Shown in pieces: positions 14,959 to 23,185 of a stretch of DNA of 45,192 nucleotides. The stretch is from Verrucomicrobiota bacterium (GTDB taxonomy: Bacteria; Verrucomicrobiota; Verrucomicrobiia; Palsa-1439), in NCBI GenBank assembly GCA_016871575.1, contig VHCW01000033.1:1-45192 (forward strand). Reading direction: 5' to 3'. The position numbers were made by a program, and so were the translations under genes. The notes below the pieces were generated by a model. The model was not told where the DNA came from. It did no database searches and saw only the letters and a list, made by a program, of their open reading frames with translations. The number at the start of each line of letters is the position of its first letter. The first letter of the stretch is position 1.

Positions 14959-16327
14959 GTACAGTCTGACACCCGTCCAAGTCCCGCAAATCAAAACCAA
15001 ATACCGCACCATCAAGACCGCGTTGCCGGTGCCGCAATCGCTGCCGATCTTCGAGGAACTGCGCCGCAGCGAACCGCGTTCGATGTCCGGCCAGCCGCCC
15101 GTGCTCTGGCACAAGGCCGAGAATTTTATCGTCTCTGACAAATGGGGCAACCGTTGGATTGACTGGTCGAGTGGCGTGCTCATCACCAACGCCGGCCACG
15201 CTCAGCCTGACATCGTCAAAGCCGTGCGCGCCATGCTCGACCGGCCATTACTGGCCGCGTACGTCTTTCCGCACGCCGACCGCGCCTCGCTCGTGCGGAT
15301 GTTGCGTGAAGTCTCTCCCGACCCCGCCAAGTATCAGGTCTTCCTGCTCAGCACTGGCAGCGAGGCGACGGAGAACTGCATCAAGCTCTCCAAAACCTAC
15401 GCACTCCAGAAGCACGGCCCGGCCAAGAAGTTCATGGTCACTTTCCGCAACGCATTTCACGGGCGCACGATGGGCGCCCAGCTCGCCGGCGGCATGGACC
15501 GCCAGAAGACGTGGATGGTGGACCGCGACCGCACTTTCATCCAAGTCCCCTTCCCCGACGGCTTCAAGAACACCGACACCTCCTTCGACCTGTTCCTTCG
15601 CTCCCTAGCCGAGCACGACGTCAAGCCAGAGGAGATCGCCGGTGTCATGAGCGAAACTTATCAGGGCGTCGGCCCGGACTTCTTTCCTGTCGCATACGCC
15701 AAGCAACTGGAAAAATTCTGCCGGCAACACGATATCGTGCTGACGATGGACGAAGTCCAAGCCGGTTTTGGACGGACCGGCAAGATGTTTGGCTTCGAGC
15801 ACTACGGCATCAAACCCGATCTTATCGCCTGTGGCAAAGGCATCACCTCATCGTTGCCGTTGTCGGCGGTGATTGGCCGGCGCGACATTATGGAGTTGTA
15901 CGCACCGGGTTCAATGACCTCGACCCACTCCGCGTCGCCGCTTGCCGTTGCGGCCGCCATCGCGAACCTGAAAGTCATTCAGCGAAAGAAACTGGCCGCC
16001 CGTGCCGCGAAATTGGGCGCGTGGTTCATTCCCGAACTCGAACGCATCCAGCGCAAATATCCGCGGCGTCTCGGTTGTTGCTGGGGTAAAGGTCTCGTCG
16101 CCGGCATTCAAGTCGTCAAGCCCGGCACGCGCGAGCCGGATTCGACTGTCGCCACCGCAGTCAACGTCGCAGCCTATCAGAAAGGCCTATTGATGTTCGC
16201 GCCCGTCGGTGTCGGTGGTGAGTGCCTCAAGATCGCGCCGCCGTTGACGATTACCGAGGACGCCCTGCGCGAGTCGCTTGCCGTTTTTGAGGAAGCGATT
16301 GATGAAGTAATGGCCAAGTTGTCGTAA
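14951..16327 (+). CDS. Class III (fold type I) PLP aminotransferase
   Basis: A 458-residue aminotransferase of the GabT/ArgD-like group. It has WIDWSSGVLITNAGHAQPDI, the PLP phosphate-binding LLSTGSEATENCIKL, FHGRTMGA, the cofactor-contacting ETYQGVGP and the aspartate motif TMDEVQAGFGRTGKMF. The PLP lysine is in IACGKGITSSLPLSAV, and STHSASPLA follows. It ends a four-gene overlapping unit. Amino acceptor could be a keto sugar made by the upstream oxidoreductase or an ordinary omega-amino acid. Specificity cannot be told from sequence alone. Confidence 0.9.
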   Translation: MAEYSLTPVQVPQIKTKYRTIKTALPVPQSLPIFEELRRSEPRSMSGQPPVLWHKAENFIVSDKWGNRWIDWSSGVLITNAGHAQPDIVKAVRAMLDRPLLAAYVFPHADRASLVRMLREVSPDPAKYQVFLLSTGSEATENCIKLSKTYALQKHGPAKKFMVTFRNAFHGRTMGAQLAGGMDRQKTWMVDRDRTFIQVPFPDGFKNTDTSFDLFLRSLAEHDVKPEEIAGVMSETYQGVGPDFFPVAYAKQLEKFCRQHDIVLTMDEVQAGFGRTGKMFGFEHYGIKPDLIACGKGITSSLPLSAVIGRRDIMELYAPGSMTSTHSASPLAVAAAIANLKVIQRKKLAARAAKLGAWFIPELERIQRKYPRRLGCCWGKGLVAGIQVVKPGTREPDSTVATAVNVAAYQKGLLMFAPVGVGGECLKIAPPLTITEDALRESLAVFEEAIDEVMAKLS

Positions 16328-16386
16328 TCGGTCAGAAGACGTTCGCGAGTAAAAAGAGAACTTCTGGGCACCGGTGCATGGCTTAT

Positions 16387-16670
16387 TCACGAAGGGGTTT
16401 GGAAGGTGGGGCGGCGGGAACGCAGCACGCACAGGGTGTAGCGATGGTGTTCCGCATCCATGGCGGTGAAAAAGTCCGTCGTGGTTTTGTGGTGCGGTTT
16501 CTTCTGCCGACTCCGCGAGTGCATGAACAGACTGATGCTGAATCGCCGGATCCCCCAACACCCGCAGCGATTGCGGCAACCGCAGCCGACACGCATCCTC
16601 CCGATGGGATTGGTCGAAGCGTTGGTGTAAACCGTTCTCAATGCCCCATGTGGCCCGCCGGAGGAAAGAA
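16387..16670 (-). pseudogene. Frameshifted 3' remnant of a DDE transposase
   Basis: On the minus strand one frame reads RRATWGIENGLHQRFDQS and continues HREDACRLRLPQSLRVLG. That is the C-terminal motif (W-x-IEN-x-LH with a later RED) of ISAs1/IS4-like DDE transposases. The homology then jumps to another frame, GIRRFSISLFMHSRSRQKKP followed by HHKTTTDFFTAM and AEHHRYTLCVLRSRRP, so there is at least one frameshift. The N-terminal and catalytic parts are missing. I could not find terminal inverted repeats. Confidence 0.6.
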
Positions 16671-16673
16671 CTC

Positions 16674-18464
16674 TCATTGCGGTCCCCGCTGGAACTGGGC
16701 AGCCGGGGAGTAGAACAGGCGTTGGTCGCTTGCTCGCCCGTGCCCGTCGTAGGGGCCCTGCAGATACCGCCACAGTCCGCCGATGAATGTCGGCACCTGA
16801 TCGGGTTTGCCGCGGATGGCTGCCTCCAAGGTCAGCAAGGCCAGCGGATCCAGCGCGTCGAAGCGGGCATAGATGTGCCGATCACTCTCCACGAACAGAT
16901 TATTGCGGAACCGATGCTCGATCATGTTATCACCAATGCGGCGGGCCAGCGACAAGTAGCCTGCCTCGCCGCTGCCGCGGTGCAGTTCCAAGACGGCCAA
17001 TAACGCCAGCGGGTTGCTGCAACCGGTCTTCAGGTTCAGGGCCATCGCCTGGCCGGGTGTGTCGCCGATGTCGCCCAGGCCGTTGCCTCGCGCCATCGCC
17101 TGCGACGTCGTCCACAGCACCGCATCGCCGCTGAGCCGCCAGGCGCGGGCGTAGGAGAGCAGGAAGGCGGCGTCGGCGGCGATCGGCCGGATCGTTTCGC
17201 CGGCATCGCCGAACCAGCCCGACCGCTTGATCGTGTACCCGGTCAGATCGGATCCGTCGCCAAGCATCGCGCGGAAGACATTATGTTGGGCGTCGTATCC
17301 GTGCCTGGCATACGCTTTGAGGCCACCGACGGCCTCAGCGAGCAACGCACGCCCCTGCAACTTCAGCAGTTCGGTCGCGGCCATTTGCGACAGGGCGTAC
17401 TCCACGTAGATTCTCCGCACGCCCGTCGCGCTGAGCAGATTCCAGGCATCCAGTGCCGCCTCGCCGAACTCCGGTCCGAACTGGTTGCGGGTGCGGTCGC
17501 CATGCGCAGTGCTGTTGCCCGGATCCGTGCGGCGCTTTTCCAAGGCGGTGAACCGCCCGGCGCCGAGACCCGTCTGCGGGTGTCGAGCGCCTGCCATCAG
17601 GTCAGTCAGTCGCCGCGCCCAACCCAGCGCCCGCGCGTCGCCGTGTTGCGAGAGCCACGCGGCCGAGTAGGTCATATCGGTGATCGGCATGACCGAGCCG
17701 TGCCATTGCGTCTCGTACAACGGCGCCGGATTGTCCCACGGGCTATCCCACAGGGATCCCATCGCCTCGCCGTAGGGCGCGTGCCGGTTGATCTCCAGCC
17801 GCCGCCAGTCGCGGACGTTGCCGTTCCAGTACGCGCGGATGAACTTCGCCGTCGCTTCCCGGCCGACCTGCCACATCAAGTCGTAGTAGGGCAGGTGCAT
17901 CTTGATCTCCATGTGCGGACCCTCGATATGCACGACCTTCAGCGTCCGCAGGTCAACAAACGTGTGCCCGCCCCAGTACAGCAATCCGCAGGGACTGCGG
18001 AAGTGCTCGAACATATAGGCCGTGGCATCCTTGGCGGCCTGCCGATAACGCTCATCGCCCGTCAGGTTGCTCAGACCCACCAGCGTGCGGAAAAAGTTCT
18101 GCTGGCTGGCCAGGTTGCTCAACACATACCGCCGGCCTTTGTGCAGCCACTCGACCGGCTGCCCGGTCCGGACCTCCAAGCCGTCTGCGAACAGGGGCGT
18201 CTCTTTGCCGCTCCATCGGTCGCGGCCCTTCTCGAGCGCGTGGTCGGCGAACGCGACGACCGCGCGCATCCGCGCCTCGTCCGCCTCGCTGCGCGCGGCG
18301 GTCTGCTGGGCAATCGCCGATGAGCCTGGTTGGCCGAGGGCCGCCATCAGGATGGCACCGTTCAAAATGGCAACGAGACGGTTTCGAGTAGTCTCGGGAT
18401 GCTCCTTGGGTGCCTGTGGCACCAAAAAACCGCCCCTCGTTCCAAGGTTGATTTGTCGTGTCAT
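16674..18464 (-). CDS. Secreted alpha/alpha-toroid protein, pectate-lyase-like
   Basis: A 596-residue protein with an unusual 27-residue lead before a hydrophobic segment (about residues 29-52) that resembles a signal peptide ending around SSAIAQQ. The mature part has repeated helix pairs with Trp/Tyr-rich loops (LLYWGGHTFVDLRT, EIKMHLPYYDLMW, GSLWDSPWDNPAPLYETQWHG, NPLALLAVLELHRG), as in alpha/alpha-barrel glycan lyases and hydrolases. I associate the LSNLASQQNFFRTL and RYRQAAKDATAYM motifs with proteins annotated as pectate lyase (PL2-like), but I am not certain of the family. It is last in the carbohydrate cluster, and its 3' end adjoins a transposase remnant. Confidence 0.6.
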   Translation of the reverse strand: MTRQINLGTRGGFLVPQAPKEHPETTRNRLVAILNGAILMAALGQPGSSAIAQQTAARSEADEARMRAVVAFADHALEKGRDRWSGKETPLFADGLEVRTGQPVEWLHKGRRYVLSNLASQQNFFRTLVGLSNLTGDERYRQAAKDATAYMFEHFRSPCGLLYWGGHTFVDLRTLKVVHIEGPHMEIKMHLPYYDLMWQVGREATAKFIRAYWNGNVRDWRRLEINRHAPYGEAMGSLWDSPWDNPAPLYETQWHGSVMPITDMTYSAAWLSQHGDARALGWARRLTDLMAGARHPQTGLGAGRFTALEKRRTDPGNSTAHGDRTRNQFGPEFGEAALDAWNLLSATGVRRIYVEYALSQMAATELLKLQGRALLAEAVGGLKAYARHGYDAQHNVFRAMLGDGSDLTGYTIKRSGWFGDAGETIRPIAADAAFLLSYARAWRLSGDAVLWTTSQAMARGNGLGDIGDTPGQAMALNLKTGCSNPLALLAVLELHRGSGEAGYLSLARRIGDNMIEHRFRNNLFVESDRHIYARFDALDPLALLTLEAAIRGKPDQVPTFIGGLWRYLQGPYDGHGRASDQRLFYSPAAQFQRGPQ

Positions 18465-18500
18465 TGTGGTCTCCTCTCAGGAATTGTCGAGATGGATTCG

Positions 18501-19805
18501 TTACGAAATCGAGCCTTTGTCGATATCTTGCCGCAGGTTCATCGCCAGGCGGCGGAAGTTGCGCACGCGGTGGAAGGTGCAGTAGTCGGCGTCGTGCCGG
18601 CTGTGGGCGTCAACGCTGGACCGTGAGACCATGACCAGATCGTTCCCGTCAACCGCCGGGCTTGCATACATGAACGACTGCCGCAGCCTGCCGGCCCGCG
18701 CCACACAGCCCGCCGGGAACCAGTTCAGTCCGTCCAAGCCGTACATCAGCATCAGGAACCGCCGGTCATTGCCGCCACGCCCCCCGCCTCTCTCGTGATA
18801 CGGTTGGCCCCGGCCCCTTCGACTGAACTCATCGAGGTCTTTGAACTCGAACCGGTGCTGGCCATCCGCCGCAAGGTTGACCGTCGCCCAGAACAACTGC
18901 GAGACATCGTCCCGGATGACGCAGAATTTCAGTTGGCCGCCGGGCATGGGATGGAATTGGGTGAAGGGAAGTTCGATGTTTTCCCCGTCGTCGGCAACGT
19001 CGAACACGGCGGCCAGATTCGTCGTGGCCTGCAGCGGCGGTTTCACGGTCGCCAGCACGCGCAATCGGCCGCCGACGTTCAACACGTTGGGTTCCAGCAT
19101 CCGTTGCGAAGGATCGCTCCCGCGAATGCCCGGATTCAGCAGCGATTCCGGCAATCCGGGGAACGGGACGTGATTCGAGATCCGCCACGACTTCGGATCC
19201 ATCAGATTGGCCGACAGATCGCCGGCGACAACGCGCGGACCGCGCTGGTGTCCCTTGCCGACAAAATCGTCCGGCGACCAATAGAGCCAGTTGTCGCGAA
19301 TGGCAGTGCCGGTCTGGCAATTCCAGAATCTCCCCTCGAACAAGGTCACCGGTTTGGACCAGGTTCTTCCGCCGTCGCCACTGTGCAACAACAGCATGTC
19401 ACCCCCCCATCTCGGAAACGCGAACAGATACAGCCGGCCCGCGTGCTCCCACGGCACCGCGCTGCAATAGGGAAGTTGAGCGACGGGTTGGCCCCAGCTC
19501 CCGCCCCCATCGTTGCTCTGGACGATGTGACAGATCCATCCCTTGCCGCCCGGATTTACCGGTACGGCGGCCATCAGCTTGCCATCCGCCAATCGGACCA
19601 GCCCGGGGCCGTCCAGACCTCGCCCGCCGTCGGCATTGTGAAATACGACGGTGTAGTCTTGCGCCAAGGGCGTCGCCCAACCCGTGGCGCGGGGCCGGGA
19701 GGACGCGGCTACCGGGTCCGCCGCACGCGCCAACGGCCCCGCAACGGCGGCGCCGAGCGCTCCCAGGCCGCTGCCCAACAATTTTCTGCGCGGAATGGAA
19801 TGCAT
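18501..19805 (-). CDS. TAT-exported sialidase-like (BNR) beta-propeller protein
   Basis: A 434-residue secreted protein. It begins MHSIPRRKLLGSGLG, a near twin-arginine signal, with cleavage around ARAADP. The propeller carries Asp-box motifs SNDGGGSW and SGDGGRTW and ends with a conserved CTFHRVRNFRRLAMNLR tail. The start at 19805 follows an AAGGAG site; a longer open frame reaches 20672 but overlaps the next gene. It is a close paralogue of the protein at 24938-26206 (shared GPRVVxxDLSA, PKSWRISNHV, QRMLEPNVLNVGGR, VKPPLQATTNL). Such proteins may bind or cleave sialic-acid-like or uronic-acid glycans; catalytic residues were not verified. Confidence 0.78.
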   Translation of the reverse strand: MHSIPRRKLLGSGLGALGAAVAGPLARAADPVAASSRPRATGWATPLAQDYTVVFHNADGGRGLDGPGLVRLADGKLMAAVPVNPGGKGWICHIVQSNDGGGSWGQPVAQLPYCSAVPWEHAGRLYLFAFPRWGGDMLLLHSGDGGRTWSKPVTLFEGRFWNCQTGTAIRDNWLYWSPDDFVGKGHQRGPRVVAGDLSANLMDPKSWRISNHVPFPGLPESLLNPGIRGSDPSQRMLEPNVLNVGGRLRVLATVKPPLQATTNLAAVFDVADDGENIELPFTQFHPMPGGQLKFCVIRDDVSQLFWATVNLAADGQHRFEFKDLDEFSRRGRGQPYHERGGGRGGNDRRFLMLMYGLDGLNWFPAGCVARAGRLRQSFMYASPAVDGNDLVMVSRSSVDAHSRHDADYCTFHRVRNFRRLAMNLRQDIDKGSIS

Positions 19806-19831
19806 GATGGATTCTCCTTCCTTGGCAGGAT

Positions 19832-21916
19832 TCAGTCGGTGCCCGCCGTGGAAACCATGTACCGCTTCCACGTTTCCAGCAACCCGGGGCCAAGTGATTC
19901 GAGCAGTATCGGGCTTGTGGGCTCGAACTTGCGCGATCGTGGGTTCAGGTGCTTGTCCGCCATGAATTCCACGGTGAAGCAGGTCGCCGAATAGCGCTCG
20001 ACGCTCATTGCCCTGAACCGTGAGAAGTCGCTGCGCGATGCGGGCGATATCCGCGCCTCGGCAAAACCAAGATGCTCGTCCATCAACGAGTGGAGCAATC
20101 GTTGTTGCCGGGCGACATGGGGGACGTGCCTGGGTAGCGAGTCGGGGGTGAAACCGCGAAGATGATTCCGCGACTTCAATCCGCCTCCGGCATGGAAATC
20201 GAGCGCTCCGGCGATGACGCCCCCTTCGGCGACCCAGCCATCGATCGCATCGCGAACGGCCTTGGACTCCGGCTGCGTGACCGAGTCCCAGTCGCGATTG
20301 AGGTTGATGGCGTTGTGATTGAGCGACGTGTTGCCTCCCTCGGCCGCATTGTCGACATTGATCAGCGGAGCGATCAGCAGGGCGGTGGTATCCAGCAGCC
20401 CGGCTGCTTCGGGGTCGCGCCGCATCCGCTGGAGCATCGCATGCAGCACATGGCCGCCCATCGTTTCTGCCGGCGCATGCTGGCCCGAGATGATCACGAA
20501 GGCTCGCTTGCCCCGCGCAGGCGTGTCGTGGTTGGTGATGGTCCAGAATCGGATCGGCCGGCCGCCGTGACTGCGCCCGATCTCCCGTGTGCGAAATGCC
20601 GGCCAGTCGGCCAGCGCGTCCTCCGTTTTGTGGACGTGCGATTCCAGGTAGGGCACCACGCTGCACACCCACAGCGGACCGTCGGCGACCTCGATCTCAA
20701 CGTGCAGCCGGCCGAACACACCGGCATCTTTACCTTCGCTCCTCGCGAACCGCCTTGTCTTCGGAGCCTCCCACGTCTCCTGGTCGCGACTTACCCACGC
20801 GGTGGTTGTCATGGCCGCGTTTCCCTTGGCGGGAAGCAGGCACAGACGGTAGGTGCCCGGCGGTGCATCGACGCGGAAGTAGAAGTTGAACGACTCCGAC
20901 GGCTGGCCGTTGCCGCCTCCACTGAGGTAGATGACGCCGTCGTCACCGGCCACCGCATCGCGCCCGCTGCCGCACACCTCGGCCGGGTTTACCGCAACCC
21001 CCGGCGGCAACCCGCCGCCAAGCGTCGGGTACTGGTTTTCGCACTTGGCGATGCCGGACACCGCCACGTCGGCGACGGTTCCGGGAAACCGGGTCGCGTC
21101 GTTGCGGCCGCCCACGACGAGCACGCCTTCATCCATCGATAACCGCGGGCGCAAGAAGCCAGTGCTGTATCCGACGAGCTTGGGCAGCGGAGCGCCCGCC
21201 GGCGTACAGTAGATCATCGCCAGCGAATACTTCGGCATCTTGTGCTTGATGAACTCGGCATCGTCGGCAAAGTAGCTTCCCAGGTTGCGGCACACGACCG
21301 CCACGTGAACCCAGCGACCGCGGTGGGAATCATCGTCCAGCGCAACGGTGCTTGTGACCGTAAGCGTCTTGCCGCCCGTGTCGGCCCATCGTAACTGCAG
21401 CCGGCCCTCGGGCGTCAGCGTTAATGTCCATGCCGAGGCTTCGTGCTTGCCCGATTTCGCTTTGCACCCGGAATCGGCCGGAACCAGCGCCAGAATCTCG
21501 TGACCGGCCTTATCGTCCGACCGGTCGGGCGAAAGCCACACCCATGCCTCGACGGTGAACTCCGGGCGCGGAAGTCTTGGCACCCGTACTTGGCGCTGAT
21601 TCACGGGCACTGACAGAGGCGGTGGCGCGCCCGTCCGACAAGGACCGAACATGGGATTTCCGGTCTCCGTGCATTGGCCAACGCCAGCGGTTCCGGGGCG
21701 CCAAAGGGCCAGGAGAAAAGGCTCGTCGCCCGTGTAGGGCCTCGGAACTACCTGACGGGGCTTCACGTCAGACGGAGCACATTGCCCAGGATGCACAGCG
21801 CCTTCTTCCGCGGCGAGCAAGATGCCGGGTGAACCGGCGGCCGGCAGGCCGAGGGCCGCCGACAGGATCGAGCCGGCTAAAACTCCAACGCCGACGAAAG
21901 AAGGTAGAGTTTTCAT
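19832..21916 (-). CDS. Secreted LamG-like / M14 zinc carboxypeptidase-like two-domain protein
   Basis: A 694-residue protein with a signal peptide (about residues 1-36) and an N-terminal jelly-roll region resembling LamG/concanavalin-type domains (RPEFTVEAWVWLSPD, RGRWVHVAVVCRN). The C-terminal half resembles M14 carboxypeptidases: FVIISGQHAPAETMGGH supplies the HxxE zinc pair, and NHNAINLNRDWD and ALDFHAGGG supply the later conserved Asn-Arg and His positions. M14 enzymes remove C-terminal residues or, in some branches, act on peptidoglycan. It sits between two sialidase-like genes and is spaced 13-26 bp from them, so it is co-transcribed. Substrate is unknown; a glycopeptide would fit the context. 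Confidence 0.75.
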   Translation of the reverse strand: MKTLPSFVGVGVLAGSILSAALGLPAAGSPGILLAAEEGAVHPGQCAPSDVKPRQVVPRPYTGDEPFLLALWRPGTAGVGQCTETGNPMFGPCRTGAPPPLSVPVNQRQVRVPRLPRPEFTVEAWVWLSPDRSDDKAGHEILALVPADSGCKAKSGKHEASAWTLTLTPEGRLQLRWADTGGKTLTVTSTVALDDDSHRGRWVHVAVVCRNLGSYFADDAEFIKHKMPKYSLAMIYCTPAGAPLPKLVGYSTGFLRPRLSMDEGVLVVGGRNDATRFPGTVADVAVSGIAKCENQYPTLGGGLPPGVAVNPAEVCGSGRDAVAGDDGVIYLSGGGNGQPSESFNFYFRVDAPPGTYRLCLLPAKGNAAMTTTAWVSRDQETWEAPKTRRFARSEGKDAGVFGRLHVEIEVADGPLWVCSVVPYLESHVHKTEDALADWPAFRTREIGRSHGGRPIRFWTITNHDTPARGKRAFVIISGQHAPAETMGGHVLHAMLQRMRRDPEAAGLLDTTALLIAPLINVDNAAEGGNTSLNHNAINLNRDWDSVTQPESKAVRDAIDGWVAEGGVIAGALDFHAGGGLKSRNHLRGFTPDSLPRHVPHVARQQRLLHSLMDEHLGFAEARISPASRSDFSRFRAMSVERYSATCFTVEFMADKHLNPRSRKFEPTSPILLESLGPGLLETWKRYMVSTAGTD

Positions 21917-21929
21917 GGTTAGCCTCGAC

Positions 21930-23174
21930 TCATTCGTTGCCCGGCAGTAGGAATGCCGCGCGGTCGCGGAAATTCTTGATCCGGTGAAAGGTTGTCAGGT
22001 CGTTGTCGTGCTGGTTGCGGCCGGCGCGGGAGGTGCGGGACACGACGAGCAAATCCTCGCCATCAATCATCATGCCGCAGTAGTTCGAAGCCTGCCGGAC
22101 CAGCGGCCAGACAACGATGTATCCGGCGGGCAACCAGTTCAGCGCGTCGAAGCTGCAATAGAGCGCGAGGATGCGGCGTTCCTTGCCGGCCGGCATGGCG
22201 TAATGTTTGTTGCGTTTCAGCTTCTCGTTGAACGATGGGTCCTGGTCCTGAGTGCGGGTCGGCAGGGTGGCGTTCATCCAGTAGAGGCCGGTGACTGGAT
22301 CGCGCAGGATGAAGAACTGGTTCTGCGCGCCGGGCAGCGCGTAGAACTGGCGGAACCGGTAGTCGAGCGTGGCGCCGTCATCGGTCAGGTCGCAGATGAC
22401 GCCGATGCCGACACTGTCGCGCCCGGCGATCATGTAGCGCCAACTGAGCTGCAGCCGCCCGTTGACCTCGACCACGTTGCCTTCGAGAATCGTGGCGCCA
22501 CTCTTTCCCGGTCGGCTCATCGCGGGCGGCAGTTCGGGTCGGGGCAGCGGCGCGGAGATGCGCCACGAGGCGGGGTCGAGCAAATCTTTCGACAGATCGC
22601 CGGCGATGACATAGGTTTTGCTTCGTCCTTCGTCCATGCACCAGTAGAACTGTCCGTTGCGAATGACGTAGGAACTGGCCGGGTTGTAGTAGGGACCTTG
22701 AAACAGCGTCGCCGGGGCCGTCCATGTCTGCCCGTCATCGTTGGAGCGGATGATCTTCATGCCGGAGTCCCGATGGCGATGGACCGGTCCGGCGCCGAGG
22801 AAATACAGCGCCTTGCCGTGCGAGAACAGCGTCCCGCAGCAGAAATCGCTTTCCGCCGGCAATCGTTTCCAGCTTGCGCCGCCGTCATCACTGCGGAAGA
22901 ACAAAAGCGGTTTCACGGCGCCGCGCGGTTTGCCGCGGATCATCAACGGCGCCGCGCAGAGCAATGCGCCGTCGGATGTTCTGGCCAAGGACGGCGCATC
23001 GGTGAGGATGTAGCCCGATTCCATGGGAATCCCGGCGTAATGGTCGAAAACAACCGTGTAGTCGGCTCCGAGCGTGGGGTGCAGGTCGGCTGCATGGATT
23101 GGCGCCGCAATGATCGTCGCCCAAAGAAGCGTGCGGATGGCGCGGAGGGCGGTGTGTGATGGGGTGGATTTCAT
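21930..23174 (-). CDS. Secreted sialidase-like (BNR) propeller protein
   Basis: A 414-residue protein with a signal peptide (hydrophobic ALRAIRTLLWATIIAAPIHA, ending AADL) and Asp boxes SDDGGASW and SNDDGQTW. The C-terminal FHRIKNFRDRAAFLLP tail resembles the tails of the proteins at 18501 and 24938. It is a more distant member of the same local family. No TAT motif is seen, so export probably uses Sec. It lies between the LamG/M14 gene and the propeller hydrolase on the same strand with short gaps. Confidence 0.75.
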   Translation of the reverse strand: MKSTPSHTALRAIRTLLWATIIAAPIHAADLHPTLGADYTVVFDHYAGIPMESGYILTDAPSLARTSDGALLCAAPLMIRGKPRGAVKPLLFFRSDDGGASWKRLPAESDFCCGTLFSHGKALYFLGAGPVHRHRDSGMKIIRSNDDGQTWTAPATLFQGPYYNPASSYVIRNGQFYWCMDEGRSKTYVIAGDLSKDLLDPASWRISAPLPRPELPPAMSRPGKSGATILEGNVVEVNGRLQLSWRYMIAGRDSVGIGVICDLTDDGATLDYRFRQFYALPGAQNQFFILRDPVTGLYWMNATLPTRTQDQDPSFNEKLKRNKHYAMPAGKERRILALYCSFDALNWLPAGYIVVWPLVRQASNYCGMMIDGEDLLVVSRTSRAGRNQHDNDLTTFHRIKNFRDRAAFLLPGNE

Positions 23175-23185
23175 TCGGTAACTCC

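Noticed and set aside
16328-16370. Possible terminator after the aminotransferase gene
   Set aside because: The AGAAG..CTTCT complementarity encloses a long loop, and no T-run follows.
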